Of a stretch of DNA of 64,000 nucleotides, positions 27,786-39,274 are shown one piece after another. A program made the translations under genes and the position numbers. This DNA comes from Luteolibacter ambystomatis. GTDB lineage: Bacteria > Verrucomicrobiota > Verrucomicrobiia > Verrucomicrobiales > Akkermansiaceae. How positions within the stretch are numbered: position 1 is the first letter of the stretch; every line of letters begins with the position of its first letter. Location: the NCBI RefSeq assembly GCF_018137965.1, contig NZ_CP073100.1:248001-312000 (forward strand). Reading direction: 5' to 3'. The notes under the pieces were generated by a model. It made no database searches. It worked only from the letters and a program-made list of their open reading frames with translations, and was not told the DNA's origin.

Positions 27786-27861
27786 GGGGGTATAGCTCAG
27801 TTGGTAGAGCGCCAGCTTTGCAAGCTGGATGTCCAGGGTTCGAGTCCCTGTGCCTCCACCA
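27786..27861 (+). tRNA. tRNA-Ala (anticodon TGC)
   Basis: A full cloverleaf of 76 bases with encoded CCA. The acceptor stem GGGGGTA pairs with TGCCTCC and includes the G3-U70 wobble that identifies alanine tRNAs. The anticodon stem-loop is CCAGC TTTGCAA GCTGG with anticodon TGC. It lies in the 16S-23S spacer. Confidence 0.97.
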
Positions 27862-27943
27862 GCTGAGAAGTTGAGAGAAGTTAGTTGAGAGATGAGAGTA
27901 ATCTGACTCTCAGCCATCGACTCTCGACACTCAACCAACTAAA

Positions 27944-28020
27944 GGGCCTGTAGCTCAGTTGGTTAGAGCACGCGCTTGATAAGCGCGGGGTCACTGGTTC
28001 GAGTCCAGTCAGGCCCACCA
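27944..28020 (+). tRNA. tRNA-Ile (anticodon GAT)
   Basis: A 77-base cloverleaf with encoded CCA. Acceptor GGGCCTG pairs with CAGGCCC, and the anticodon arm is CGCGC TTGATAA GCGCG. It follows tRNA-Ala in the spacer, opposite to the Ile-Ala order of E. coli. An imperfect inverted repeat (about 27880-27941) separates the two tRNAs and may guide RNase III processing. Confidence 0.97.
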
Positions 28021-28062
28021 TCTCTCAAGAGTGAAGCGAATCTGCATTGTAGGAAGAGAGTC

Positions 28063-28074
28063 CGCTCTTTGACA
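28063..28074 (+). promoter_or_regulatory. boxA-like element in the 16S-23S spacer
   Basis: CGCTCTTTGACA matches ten of twelve positions of E. coli boxA (TGCTCTTTAACA). It sits between tRNA-Ile and 23S, where spacer boxA elements occur in other rrn operons. Confidence 0.6.
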
Positions 28075-28235
28075 TCCGCATGGAGAAATAAGTTTTTCCT
28101 GACTGCATATTGATTGCTCATATGAGCGCTCTTTACGTGGTCTTGGAATACTCTAAATTCCCAATTAATGTTTATGGCAATTTTGTTGAACACTCAGCAA
28201 TGAGTGAAGACTCAACGATGGCTGATTTCGAAAGG

Positions 28236-31061
<2,826 letters not shown>

Positions 31062-31301
31062 ATCGGAATCGTTGCCGTTGTTGAAAGGGATTTGGATCCC
31101 GAGACCGTGTGAGAGGCTCGAGTGGATCGGTTAAGTTAGGAAAATGAAGTTCTCCGTGTGGATGTCAGGGAGCGGACCGCGATAGGAATCGAAGGTCCGC
31201 TGCTCTAATCCTTTAACTTGAAATGACGAAGCTGAAGCTGTTCGTCCTCAGAGTCCCAGTTTTGACGGTTGCCCATACAACAGGCCACTGACCAAGATTG
31301 C

Positions 31302-31418
31302 CCTCTGGTGACCACAGCGCGGTGGAACCACCCGGTCCCATTCCGAACCCGGAAGTGAAACGCTGCAGCGCCGATGGTAGTTGGACGATAGGTCCTGTGA
31401 GAGTAGGTCGTCGCCAGG
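31302..31418 (+). rRNA. rrf: 5S ribosomal RNA
   Basis: About 117 bases. CCTCTGGTGACC at the 5' end pairs with GTCGTCGCCAGG at the 3' end. GCGCGGTGGAACCACCCGGT, CCGAACCCGGAAGTGAAAC and GCGCCGATGGTAGT are typical internal segments. It lies 240 bases after 23S, and a strong terminator follows. Confidence 0.95.
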
Positions 31419-31423
31419 TATTT

Positions 31424-31463
31424 GCCCGTCCTTGTCGAAAGATGAGGACGGGCTCTTTTTTTG
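31424..31463 (+). terminator. rRNA operon terminator
   Basis: GCCCGTCC and GGACGGGC form the stem around a TTGTCGAAAGATGA loop region that pairs further, and TCTTTTTTT follows. Directly downstream of 5S. Confidence 0.92.
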
Positions 31464-31638
31464 TATGAGATCGTGCGGGTGGACGCTGCCTGCCTGCCTG
31501 TCGCGCGTGTCTGCCTCAGAAGGACGGCACCCGTGCTTGATGGTGCTCACCCGATCCGGGACAGACCGGCGCGCAGGACGCGGAGCAGAGGATGAATGAT
31601 CCGATAGGAGCCGACTGAAAGGGCGGCTGTCGAGTCTT

Positions 31639-32055
31639 TCACTTCAAGCTGGAGAAACTCTTGCCTCTAGCGCCCAGGCCAAAGGTTCCATCCGGACTTT
31701 TCTCCAGATAAGCAGGATACTCTTTGCCCTTCTCAAGCTGAGGAGCGGGAGATGGACCGGCCCAGCCTCCTTTGGGTATTAGGCGTTCGTAGCGGATCGA
31801 GATGCGATCACCCTTCTTCACACCGCTTTTGCTGCGGGTCACCTTGAGCACGGTGGCTTGGACGGATTCGATCCGTTTGGACCAATCGAACAGGCCGATG
31901 GGCTTCGAAGACACCTGCTCGACACGGATTTGGAGCACTTCCGGTGCTTCCGCTTGGTAGTGGGCATAGACATCGGGCGGCAGCTCGGCCTTGGCCGGAG
32001 CGACCCAGGCAAACAAGGCTGCGACTACCACGGATAATACGGGAAAGGAATTCAT
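31639..32055 (-). CDS. hypothetical secreted protein
   Basis: 138 residues from the ATG at 32055. MNSFPVLSVVVAALFAWVAP followed by AKA is a clear signal peptide. The mature part has a beta-rich pattern (VLQIRVEQVSS, SVQATVLKVTRSKSGVKKGD, ISIRYERLIPKGG) resembling OB-like or TIMP/NTR-like secreted domains, but no family is certain. It is divergent from the next gene across 90 bases, which must hold both promoters. Confidence 0.6.
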   Translation of the reverse strand: MNSFPVLSVVVAALFAWVAPAKAELPPDVYAHYQAEAPEVLQIRVEQVSSKPIGLFDWSKRIESVQATVLKVTRSKSGVKKGDRISIRYERLIPKGGWAGPSPAPQLEKGKEYPAYLEKSPDGTFGLGARGKSFSSLK

Positions 32056-32145
32056 CGTGCGCACCATCCGGGAGATTCGCGAAAAAGAAAGGGAAAGGTG
32101 AGCTGGTTCCTTTTCCGTTTGGAGCATCCATGCCAACGTCGGCGC

Positions 32146-32547
32146 ATGGGCAGCCCCTTGGAATTGAATGACACTCTTTTGCTTGGAGAAGCGCAGGGGT
32201 TTCCTACGGATGTATTCGATCTGGAGCGCCACCGTATCTCGCCCGTCACTCTGGAGGAACTGGAAGGCCGATTGTTTTCCTTCAGTGGTAAGGACGGGGC
32301 TCGGATCTATCACCTCGATCCGGTAAGGGTGTTTCTTGTCCAGAACTTCGGAGGCAAATGGCTGTTCTGGGGCAAGGCGCTCATCCAATCCCAGACGATG
32401 GAGAAGAAGCTGAATGCGGATGGAAGTTGGACTCCGGGCGAGTGGACGATGTCCGGCACCTACCGGATCAGCGAGGTCTATGAGCCTGCCTACCAGGAAC
32501 TCTTCACCCGCAGGGAATCGGCTCCCGGAAAGAGCTGGTTCGATTGA
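32146..32547 (+). CDS. hypothetical protein
   Basis: A 133-residue protein beginning GSPLELNDTLLLGEAQGFP. It has no signal peptide or membrane helix. Segments ARIYHLDPVRVFLVQNFGGKWLFWGKALI and WTMSGTYRISEVYEPAYQ suggest a beta-barrel fold of the PUA/ASCH sort, but this is a weak impression. The ATG at 32146 is preferred to the one at 32098 because it leaves space for a promoter between divergent genes. Confidence 0.6.
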   Translation: MGSPLELNDTLLLGEAQGFPTDVFDLERHRISPVTLEELEGRLFSFSGKDGARIYHLDPVRVFLVQNFGGKWLFWGKALIQSQTMEKKLNADGSWTPGEWTMSGTYRISEVYEPAYQELFTRRESAPGKSWFD

Positions 32548-32717
32548 TCCGAGGGGAACGATGGGCGTGTTGAAAACCGGAGGATGGTCGTAGCGATCCT
32601 GCGCACATGGATTCCTCCAGACTTCCCATATGCGATCGGGGCGGACCACGGTTTGGAAGACCATCAGACCATATGCTTGCGGCCACGGGTGGAATCCAAG
32701 CGCGCGGGATTTCCCGA

Positions 32718-33518
32718 TCAGATCACAAACCGCGGAGACTGGCTGAGGAACTTCTTCGGATTGTCATAGAGCACGCGCTCGATGGCCTCCGCGGAGTATT
32801 TACGCTTCTTCATCTCCAGCCCGCACTTCACTACGGCGAGGGGATCGGAGACGCCCCAATCGCAGGCGCTGTTCAGCCACAGTCGTTCCATGTGATACAT
32901 CTCCAGCATGTCGATCGCGCGGTTTGGGGAGCACTTGCTTTCCGGATACAAGGTCATGCCCGCCCAGTAGCCGCCATCGAGCACCATGCCGACGGTGTGT
33001 TCCTCGACGTGGTCGATGATCACGCTGTCTCGATTGAGCTTTGAGAAGGAGGCGAGTGAATCCAGAATCAAGCGGGTGCCTTTGCGCTTGTCCTCAAGAT
33101 GAGGCGTGTGGATGAGAATGGGCAGGTCGCGATCAAGCGCGAGCTGCACGTGCTCTTCAAAGATGGCGAGTTCGCTGCGGCTGTTCTTATTCAGACCAAT
33201 CTCACCGATGCCCAGCACCGTTGGCTTGTCGAGGAACTCGGGGATGATGGCCATCACCTCGCGCGCGAAGCCCGCGTCTTCCGCTTCCTTTGGATTGATA
33301 CACAGCCAGCAGAAATGAGGGATGCCGTACTTGGCGGCACGCTTCGGCTCATAGTCGGTCAGCTGGCGGTAGTAGTCATAGAAGCCGGCTGGAGAAGAAC
33401 GGTCGAAACCCGCCCAGAACGCGGGTTCGCAGATGGCCTCGCAGCCTGCAAGGGCGAGCTTCTCATAGTCGTCCGTCGTGCGGCTGACCATGTGACCGTG
33501 TGGCTCAATGTATTTCAT
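32718..33518 (-). CDS. TatD-like metal-dependent hydrolase
   Basis: A 266-residue TIM-barrel hydrolase. Metal-site residues appear as EPHGHMVSRT (HxH), VLGIGEIGLNK (Glu), PILIHTPH (His), VIIDHVEEHT (His) and NSACDWGVSDP (Asp). The pattern resembles the TatD-like subgroup found in Ebo-type gene clusters, but no other ebo genes are adjacent. A small conserved-looking gene lies 57 bases upstream on the same strand, so they may form an operon. The substrate is unknown. Confidence 0.75.
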   Translation of the reverse strand: MKYIEPHGHMVSRTTDDYEKLALAGCEAICEPAFWAGFDRSSPAGFYDYYRQLTDYEPKRAAKYGIPHFCWLCINPKEAEDAGFAREVMAIIPEFLDKPTVLGIGEIGLNKNSRSELAIFEEHVQLALDRDLPILIHTPHLEDKRKGTRLILDSLASFSKLNRDSVIIDHVEEHTVGMVLDGGYWAGMTLYPESKCSPNRAIDMLEMYHMERLWLNSACDWGVSDPLAVVKCGLEMKKRKYSAEAIERVLYDNPKKFLSQSPRFVI

Positions 33519-33575
33519 GGAAGATTGATCGGAGAGGGAAGAAGAGGATTTGAAATTTGAAATATGAGATCGGAT

Positions 33576-33854
33576 TCAGAGCGGTACGCCGGCAGGACGG
33601 GGAGCTCCGGAAGCTCCCTGGGTGGTGGCTTTTTCGATCGGTTCGATGGACGGATCGGAAAGCGCATCGAGCACCGCCTTGGCGCGTCCCTGCTGCTCGG
33701 AAAGCAGCAGGGGTAGGGCGGCCTTCAGCGCGTCGAACCGGAAATCCCCCTCGCCGGAGTGGCGGTCCACGCGGTCCAGGAAGGCCGCGAGATCGATGAG
33801 CTTGTAGCGGGCGTCCATGAAATGGAGGTCGAGGATTTCCTGCTTCGTCGGCAT
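33576..33854 (-). CDS. small hypothetical protein upstream of the TatD-like gene
   Basis: 92 residues, mostly helical: MPTKQEILDLHFMDARYKL, then LAAFLDRVDRHSGEGDFRFD and ALPLLLSEQQGRAKAVLDAL. The C-terminus is Ala/Pro/Gly-rich. I cannot name the family, but the conserved-looking charged helices and its place 57 bases before the TatD-like gene suggest a functional partner. Confidence 0.6.
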   Translation of the reverse strand: MPTKQEILDLHFMDARYKLIDLAAFLDRVDRHSGEGDFRFDALKAALPLLLSEQQGRAKAVLDALSDPSIEPIEKATTQGASGAPRPAGVPL

Positions 33855-33904
33855 GGGGACAAGCTAGTGCGGGTGGGGCGGATTCCCAATGGGAAAAGCG
33901 TGGA

Positions 33905-34975
33905 ATGGAAACGGGTTCGCCGCTTGCGGGCCGGGCGGGGATCGTGTGTGCTGCGGGCGTGTTCGCCACCTACGTCCACCATTTCGACCCTGTTGCACTT
34001 CAGATCGGCAGCTTCGCGCTGCGCTGGTATGGCCTTGCCTACCTCGGAGGTTTCGCAGCCGGGTTCCTGCTGCTCAAGCATCTCGCGAAAAGAGGTTTGT
34101 GGGTGCTCAAGCCGGAAGAAGCGGGGGATTTCATCGCGGCGGCGGCGCTGCTCGGAGTCTTCATCGGTGGTCGCCTGGGTTATGTGCTGTTTTATCAGAT
34201 CCTGGAGTCCTCAGAGAGGCGTGCGGAGGTCTTCCATGATCCTCTGAGTATCCTGCGGGTATGGGAGGGGGGTATGGCCAGCCATGGCGGGATCATTGGA
34301 TTGATCATTTTCACCTGGTTCTACGCGAAGAAAAAGAAGGTGGCGTGGACGGCGTTGGGAGACGGGCTGTGCGTGGTGGCGCCGGTGGGTTTGTTTTTCG
34401 GCCGGTTGGCGAACTTCGTGAATGGCGAGCTATACGGGCGGCACGTGGCCGAGGGGGCTGTCCCGTGGGCCATGAAGTTCCCGCTGGCGCTGAATGACAG
34501 GCATGCGCCCGAATACACTGTTTTCGATGGGGCGTTCGAGGCGGTGGCGGCCAAGGTTCCGGCGGTGGCTCAGGCCGGAATGGAAGGAACGCGTGAATCG
34601 GTATTCCAAGCCATCCTGGAGGCGAACCGCCAGTTGCCGGAAGTGCGGACGATCCTGGAGCCATTCTTGCAGCCGCGGCATCCATCCCAGTTGTATGAAG
34701 CCGGGTTGGAAGGCGTGGCCCTGTTCTCGATCCTGTGGTTCGTGCGGGTGAAGTTCCCGAAGGCTCCGAACGGCCTGCTCACCGGATTGTTTTTCGCGTT
34801 CTACGCGTTGTTCCGGATTATAGGGGAAAATTTCCGGGAGCCGGATGCGGCGATGTTCGGCCCGATCACCAAGGGGCAATTCCTCTCGCTCTTCATGTTC
34901 GCTTTTGCCGCAGCTTTCTTCGTGCATGCCTGGCGGCAATGGCGGAAGACGAAGCTGGCGGTGGAAACCGCCTGA
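33905..34975 (+). CDS. lgt: prolipoprotein diacylglyceryl transferase
   Basis: Inner-membrane enzyme that adds the diacylglycerol to the lipobox cysteine. 356 residues with about seven membrane helices. The Lgt signature GRLANFVNGELYGR (about 160-173), WEGGMASHGGIIG (about 119-131) and HPSQLYEA (about 259-266) are intact. Compared with the roughly 290-residue E. coli enzyme there is a hydrophilic insertion at about 185-255 before HPSQLY. It serves the several lipoproteins seen in this window. Confidence 0.95.
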   Translation: METGSPLAGRAGIVCAAGVFATYVHHFDPVALQIGSFALRWYGLAYLGGFAAGFLLLKHLAKRGLWVLKPEEAGDFIAAAALLGVFIGGRLGYVLFYQILESSERRAEVFHDPLSILRVWEGGMASHGGIIGLIIFTWFYAKKKKVAWTALGDGLCVVAPVGLFFGRLANFVNGELYGRHVAEGAVPWAMKFPLALNDRHAPEYTVFDGAFEAVAAKVPAVAQAGMEGTRESVFQAILEANRQLPEVRTILEPFLQPRHPSQLYEAGLEGVALFSILWFVRVKFPKAPNGLLTGLFFAFYALFRIIGENFREPDAAMFGPITKGQFLSLFMFAFAAAFFVHAWRQWRKTKLAVETA

Positions 34976-35101
34976 AAGGCTGTGGGAATGCCGAAGCCTG
35001 CCCAGCGGGCAGTTGCGCTTTGGTCCCGTGAGTGACAGCAGGCCGTAGCCGGTTTGGTGCTCTCCGTACTTGTCTTGGAGCAAATGGGAGCCTGCCCGAG
35101 C

Positions 35102-35833
35102 TTACTTCGGAATGGTCAGGGTCTTGCCGGGCTGGATGGTCGTGCCCTTGATGCCGTTGGCTTTCTGAAGCGCGGAGACGGAGGTCTTGTTCCGGGAGGC
35201 GATGGATGAAAGCGAATCGCCCTTCTTCACCGTGTAGCGGCTGGAGGCGGCCTTCGGCTTCGTGGAACTGGTCGAGCTTTTGGATTTCGACGTGGAGGCG
35301 GTTTCCTTGCCCTTGGTCGTCTTGGAAGACGAGGCCGTGGTCTTGCTCTTGGTCTTCGAGCTGGAGGCGGTGGATTTCTCCGGCGTCTTCGATTTGCTCT
35401 TGGTGGTCGAGGCGGTGGTCCGGCTGCCGGAGGACGAGTTCTTCGACTTCGACTTGGCCGCGAGGGCTTCGCGCTCGCGGGCCTTCGCGCGGCTGGATAC
35501 CTCGACTTCGTTGCGGCTCGGTCTTGAGGACGGCTTGTTGTAGCTGCCCGCCGATGCGGAGCTGCCCGCCACGAGCGGTACGGCGCTGTCCGGCGGTTGC
35601 TCGTTGGCGGCGATGGTCGGTGTGTCGGCGTCGGAAACCGCCGGCGAAGAAGGCTTCGAGCGCCCCCACATCGAGGGCTTGTCCGCCCATTCCTCGCGGT
35701 AGTTGCCGCGGCTGTCAAAGGGACCGGTGGGGCTTCCCGGGTGGGAAGCGGTGTCGCCACGGTTGCCGCAGCTTGGAAGAAGGAAGGGAAGAACCAGCAG
35801 GGCAAAAAGGGAAAACTGACGCGGGAAACGCAT
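35102..35833 (-). CDS. LysM-domain lipoprotein
   Basis: 243 residues. FSLFALLVLPFLLPSCGNRG is a lipoprotein signal with lipobox LPSC. The middle (about 95-190) is a low-complexity Ser/Thr/Lys linker, poor in structure, like a wall-spanning stalk. The C-terminal LysM domain is YTVKKGDSLSSIASRNKT then VSALQKANGIKG and IQPGKTLTIPK. LysM binds peptidoglycan or chitin-like glycans, so this protein probably links the membrane to the wall. Confidence 0.85.
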   Translation of the reverse strand: MRFPRQFSLFALLVLPFLLPSCGNRGDTASHPGSPTGPFDSRGNYREEWADKPSMWGRSKPSSPAVSDADTPTIAANEQPPDSAVPLVAGSSASAGSYNKPSSRPSRNEVEVSSRAKAREREALAAKSKSKNSSSGSRTTASTTKSKSKTPEKSTASSSKTKSKTTASSSKTTKGKETASTSKSKSSTSSTKPKAASSRYTVKKGDSLSSIASRNKTSVSALQKANGIKGTTIQPGKTLTIPK

Positions 35834-35968
35834 GCGCGATTTACGGGCAAGGTCCTCGTTTTTGCAAAGCCAGATTGGGCTCCGGGACGGAAATCCCTAG
35901 GAAATGTGATGGAAATTCGTCTTGCCTTGCGGCCCCCGGGATGGCACCCACTGGCGCGTCACCGCAAG

Positions 35969-36044
35969 GGGGCATTAGCTCAGTTGGTAGAGCGCTTCGT
36001 TCGCAATGAAGAGGTCAGGAGTTCGAATCTCCTATGCTCCACCA
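35969..36044 (+). tRNA. tRNA-Ala (anticodon CGC)
   Basis: 76-base cloverleaf with encoded CCA. Acceptor GGGGCAT pairs with ATGCTCC and includes G3-U70. The anticodon arm is CTTCG TTCGCAA TGAAG with anticodon CGC. Separate from the rRNA operon. Confidence 0.96.
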
Positions 36045-36083
36045 TCCTCCACGTAGGAGGATGAAGGACCCTCCTGATTTTTT
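36043..36083 (+). terminator. terminator after tRNA-Ala(CGC)
   Basis: CATCCTCC and GGAGGATG form one perfect hairpin; an alternative GGAGG-N9-CCTCC stem is followed by TGATTTTTT. Either would end the tRNA transcript. The first overlaps the CCA end. Confidence 0.7.
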
Positions 36084-36168
36084 CAATAGGCCATCGAATC
36101 CCGGCAGTGGGGGAGCGTTTCTTCACCGGCCGGATGGATCGGTGACATCTGAAGCAGGTCCCCGGCCG

Positions 36169-37614
36169 TCAATTGTTCCGATGGAGGATGCGTGTGACCT
36201 TGAGGTCGTCGAAGTCCAGATAGTGAAGTTGACCGGCCGTAACGTGATCCGGCGCAATTTCGAGCTCGAGTGGTTGGCCCTGGTGGACGCCCGGCGGGAG
36301 CTTGGCAGAGTTCCAGGAAAAACCCACTGGTATTAACGAATTGAGCGGTCCTGGAGAGGTGGCGCTCTTGATTTCAGCGAGAACGGAGTTCCCGGAAATC
36401 AGGCGGATGGTGTAGCCGCTGAAAATTTCCACCGGCTGATTCGCCCGGGCCCGGGTTCCAGTCCGGGTCCCGATCACCAAGCTCACCGCGTAAGTGCTGT
36501 CGGGTGCGATCGCTCCCAGAGAGTGGCGAATCCGTGGGCCGGGACTGCCGGTGTAGAGGAAACCGAGTGATGGTCCCCGCATGCCGGCAGCGATGCCACC
36601 GGTGGGTCCGGAATCGTCCATGTTCGGATTGGAATACCAATCTCCGTCGCCCTTGGGATTGTAAGTTCCCGAGCGGGCTTCAGGCCTCCAGCCCGAGATA
36701 CCGCCTGATTGCAGGCTCCCATCGGCCACACCCCGTTCGAAATCCTCGGCGAAAATCGTGTCCACCTGCACCGGCAATTCACGGAGAAACGAATCAGGAT
36801 CGCTCGTGAGCGTGCGGATCATCCTGGTGCCGTCGAGCAACACGGCCCCGAGGCCTCGTCGCTTACCCGAATTTCCGTCCTTGGCCGGATCCTGGACTGC
36901 CACCTCGCCTTGGAAGACGTGCAATTCGACTTCGGGGTGATCCGGACGAAGCACGACTCCGAACTCCGTGCCAAGATCGACGATTTGCTGGTAGGGAGTC
37001 GTCACCTTGAAACCGTGTCCTTTCGGTCCGACATGGAACCAAGCGCGTCCATGCTCGAGCGACACGGTATGGCGATCAATGACCCGCAGGCGAGCGGGTG
37101 CCTCCACGATAGCCTTCACATCATCGGGCAGCAACAGTTCTCCGGCCCCTTCCTTCAGCTCGAAAGGTTGGCCGAACGGCAGAATGTCCGACGCCGGATG
37201 AGGCACGCCGCCAATGGACCATATGGAACCAGAGCAGACGGCGAGGCGAACGTTGCTGGAACCAACGGTTGGGAAAAGCATCAAAACCACGGCTGCGGCG
37301 ACTGCGATGCCCAGCGACCACAATACCGGCCGACGCAGTGACCGGGACTGTCGTCGCTTGGGTGGGATTTGTCGTCGCAAGGGCGGGGATGGTCGTCGGG
37401 CCAGTGGTCGGGCCAGTGGTCGGGCCAAGGGTGCCGCGTGGGCGGAGTCCAGTGCCGTTTCCAGCCATGCATGCCGGAGATAGAGATCTCTGGCCTGCGG
37501 ATCTTCGCGCAAGCGGCGCTCCAGCCACGCGATCTCCTCGGCGCTCACCTCGTTGTCAAACATCCTGGCGATAAGATCGCCAAGGTCCGGATCGTCTTGG
37601 GAAGGAGGGTCCAT
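36169..37614 (-). CDS. FecR-like membrane regulator with C-terminal beta domain
   Basis: A 481-residue protein encoded 23 bases after an ECF sigma gene, typical of sigma/anti-sigma pairs. The N-terminal about 60 residues (LIARMFDNEVSAEEIAWLER) resemble the zinc-finger-less anti-sigma domain of this group. A basic linker with LARPLARPLARRP precedes a membrane helix at about 97-115, and the FecR domain follows (about 130-260; FKVTTPYQQIVDLGTEFGV, LHVFQGEVAVQ). The C-terminal 200 residues look like a beta-sandwich (IFAEDFERGVADG to YLDFDDLKVTRI). The linker DNA at 37395-37430 is three tandem copies of a 12-base unit. Confidence 0.82.
   Translation of the reverse strand: MDPPSQDDPDLGDLIARMFDNEVSAEEIAWLERRLREDPQARDLYLRHAWLETALDSAHAAPLARPLARPLARRPSPPLRRQIPPKRRQSRSLRRPVLWSLGIAVAAAVVLMLFPTVGSSNVRLAVCSGSIWSIGGVPHPASDILPFGQPFELKEGAGELLLPDDVKAIVEAPARLRVIDRHTVSLEHGRAWFHVGPKGHGFKVTTPYQQIVDLGTEFGVVLRPDHPEVELHVFQGEVAVQDPAKDGNSGKRRGLGAVLLDGTRMIRTLTSDPDSFLRELPVQVDTIFAEDFERGVADGSLQSGGISGWRPEARSGTYNPKGDGDWYSNPNMDDSGPTGGIAAGMRGPSLGFLYTGSPGPRIRHSLGAIAPDSTYAVSLVIGTRTGTRARANQPVEIFSGYTIRLISGNSVLAEIKSATSPGPLNSLIPVGFSWNSAKLPPGVHQGQPLELEIAPDHVTAGQLHYLDFDDLKVTRILHRNN
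37395..37430. repeat. 3 x 12-base tandem repeat in the FecR-like gene
   Basis: The unit GTCGGGCCAGTG occurs twice exactly and once with two differences. It encodes the repeated ARPL segment of the linker before the membrane helix, so copy number changes would be in frame. Confidence 0.8.
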
Positions 37615-37637
37615 GTCGTGGGTTCAGCCGCCCTGGG

Positions 37638-38189
37638 TCATGCCGGATGATCGTGGGGTGGGAGTTTGTCCTGCACGCACCGTAGCAGGATCTCGCGGAG
37701 GCGGCGCAAGGTAGCGCGCACCGTGCCCGCGTTCCGTTGGTGCTGGCGTGCGTAGTTCTCAATCGAACCCCTGCGGCTGTAGCGAATGCTGAGCAGTTCG
37801 CGGTCTTTTGGACGAAGCTGGCCGAGACAGTCTTGCAGCGTTGTCAATTTTTGATCGAGCGACTCGTCGACATGGTTTGCGGCTTCCGCCAGCCATTCGG
37901 TGAATTCTTCGGAAAACATCCGGCGCTTGTTGTCGACTGCCAGTTTCCGGCGGACGTGCATCACGTGAAAGCGGGCGACTTGAAATGCCCACGCCTTGAA
38001 ATGAGTGCCATCGCGGAAGTTGCCGCGCTTTTGCCATAGAGTGATGTTCACTTCCTGGAGAATATCCATGTAGTCAGGATACCCTGGCAGCAAAGCCCGC
38101 ACGTAAGCGGCGATCGCTGGCTGCGCCATTGTGATCTCGCGGATGAACTCGCTCGGGGGATCGAACTCGTCTGACTTTCGGAATCTCAT
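37638..38189 (-). CDS. ECF-family RNA polymerase sigma factor
   Basis: 183 residues. Region 2 (about 25-85) includes YPDYMDILQEVNITLWQKR and FKAWAFQVARFHVMHVRRK; region 4 (about 120-175) includes LRPKDRELLSIRYSRRGSIENYARQHQ and AGTVRATLRRLREILLRCV. This looks like the sigma family expanded in Rhodopirellula and Verrucomicrobium. The FecR-like gene follows on the same strand. The PEP-CTERM gene is divergent across 254 bases and may be a target. Confidence 0.9.
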   Translation of the reverse strand: MRFRKSDEFDPPSEFIREITMAQPAIAAYVRALLPGYPDYMDILQEVNITLWQKRGNFRDGTHFKAWAFQVARFHVMHVRRKLAVDNKRRMFSEEFTEWLAEAANHVDESLDQKLTTLQDCLGQLRPKDRELLSIRYSRRGSIENYARQHQRNAGTVRATLRRLREILLRCVQDKLPPHDHPA

Positions 38190-38446
38190 GTAGATCGTTC
38201 GCTTGCTCGCTGGTGTTATCTACCGATGCCAGCAAGTGGGAAAACGTGTACATCACACACGCCGCGATGTGAGGGATTTGGAGGCAATGGCCCGGGCGTT
38301 TGTCCATGGGACGCAGGAATAAAGGGAAATTTTGATTCTGGTGTACACGAATCACCCACCCGGGGCATTTGGAATTGATCGACGGCCCGGCCTCTATCGA
38401 GGAGTCGGGCTGCTGTTGATGTGAACGTTGCTCCTATCTTAAATTG

Positions 38447-39253
38447 ATGCTCCCTTCCAATAGTCGTCTGCCATGCCTCGTCGGCTTGGCCCTTCTTCTG
38501 ACCCTTTCAGCCCGCGGGGCGCTCGTGATCACCGGCAGTGTGAGTAATGGTGCCGACACGGCCACCGTCGCTGCGGGGGTGCCCGTGGCCGGGACCTACT
38601 CGGGCCAGGTGGTCAACAATGACCTCGTCAACGCCGGTCAGCCGACGTTGTCGAGTTCGGGCTGGCTCGCCCCCAAGGCGCCATTTTTCCAGAGCAACAC
38701 CGTCAATGACGGACTCGGCCACCCGACTTCGGGCAGTTCGGGCAGCGGCACCTACCTGCCTGCCACCTTTGGCAATGCCAACCAAGACATGCCGCAGACC
38801 TGGACGGCGACCCTCAACCTCGCAACCAATACCTTCGGCTACGACCTTCGGACCGTCCGGGTATTTGCCGGCTGGGTTGAGAACGGCGCGAGCCTGGCCA
38901 ATCTGCGCTTCGAGGTGCTGATCAGTCTCGTCGGAAGCGCCAGCTTCAGTTCGCTCGGGACCTTCCAGTACACGCCTTTTGACAATACCACCGCATTCGA
39001 GTCGGGGGCCTCCATGGTCACCCTGCAAAACGACTCCGGTTCCGGCTCCACTCCCTTTGCCACGGGCGTTGATGAGATCCGCTTTGTGTTTCTAGACCAT
39101 GGATTCAATCCGGTGGCTGAGAACGGCACGGATACTGTCGACGGCACCGTGCTTCATGAGATCGATGTCATCGGCGTGGCGAGCGTTCCCGAACCGACGA
39201 CCACGCTATTGGGCGGGTTCGGTCTGCTCTTGCTGCTGGGACGCCGCCGCTGA
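38447..39253 (+). CDS. PEP-CTERM sorted protein with one repeat module
   Basis: 268 residues from the ATG at 38447 (a TTG three bases earlier is possible). There is a signal peptide (about 1-24, ending SARG). One module of about 200 residues (about 27-245) is shared with three copies in the next gene; it includes QSNTVNDGLGHP, AGWVENGASLANLR and FLDHGFNP. The C-terminus VPEPTTTLLGGFGLLLLLGRRR is a PEP-CTERM sorting signal, recognised by an exosortase. Likely an exported surface or matrix protein. Confidence 0.85.
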   Translation: MLPSNSRLPCLVGLALLLTLSARGALVITGSVSNGADTATVAAGVPVAGTYSGQVVNNDLVNAGQPTLSSSGWLAPKAPFFQSNTVNDGLGHPTSGSSGSGTYLPATFGNANQDMPQTWTATLNLATNTFGYDLRTVRVFAGWVENGASLANLRFEVLISLVGSASFSSLGTFQYTPFDNTTAFESGASMVTLQNDSGSGSTPFATGVDEIRFVFLDHGFNPVAENGTDTVDGTVLHEIDVIGVASVPEPTTTLLGGFGLLLLLGRRR

Positions 39254-39274
39254 ACTTTTTCACCACCAAAACCC

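Noticed and set aside
31484..31500. CCTGCCTGCCTG short tandem repeat after 5S
   Set aside because: Only about three units of four bases; expected by chance in GC-rich DNA.
38444..38449. TTG at 38444 as start of the PEP-CTERM gene
   Set aside because: An ATG follows immediately at 38447 and gives the same signal peptide, so it is the more likely start.
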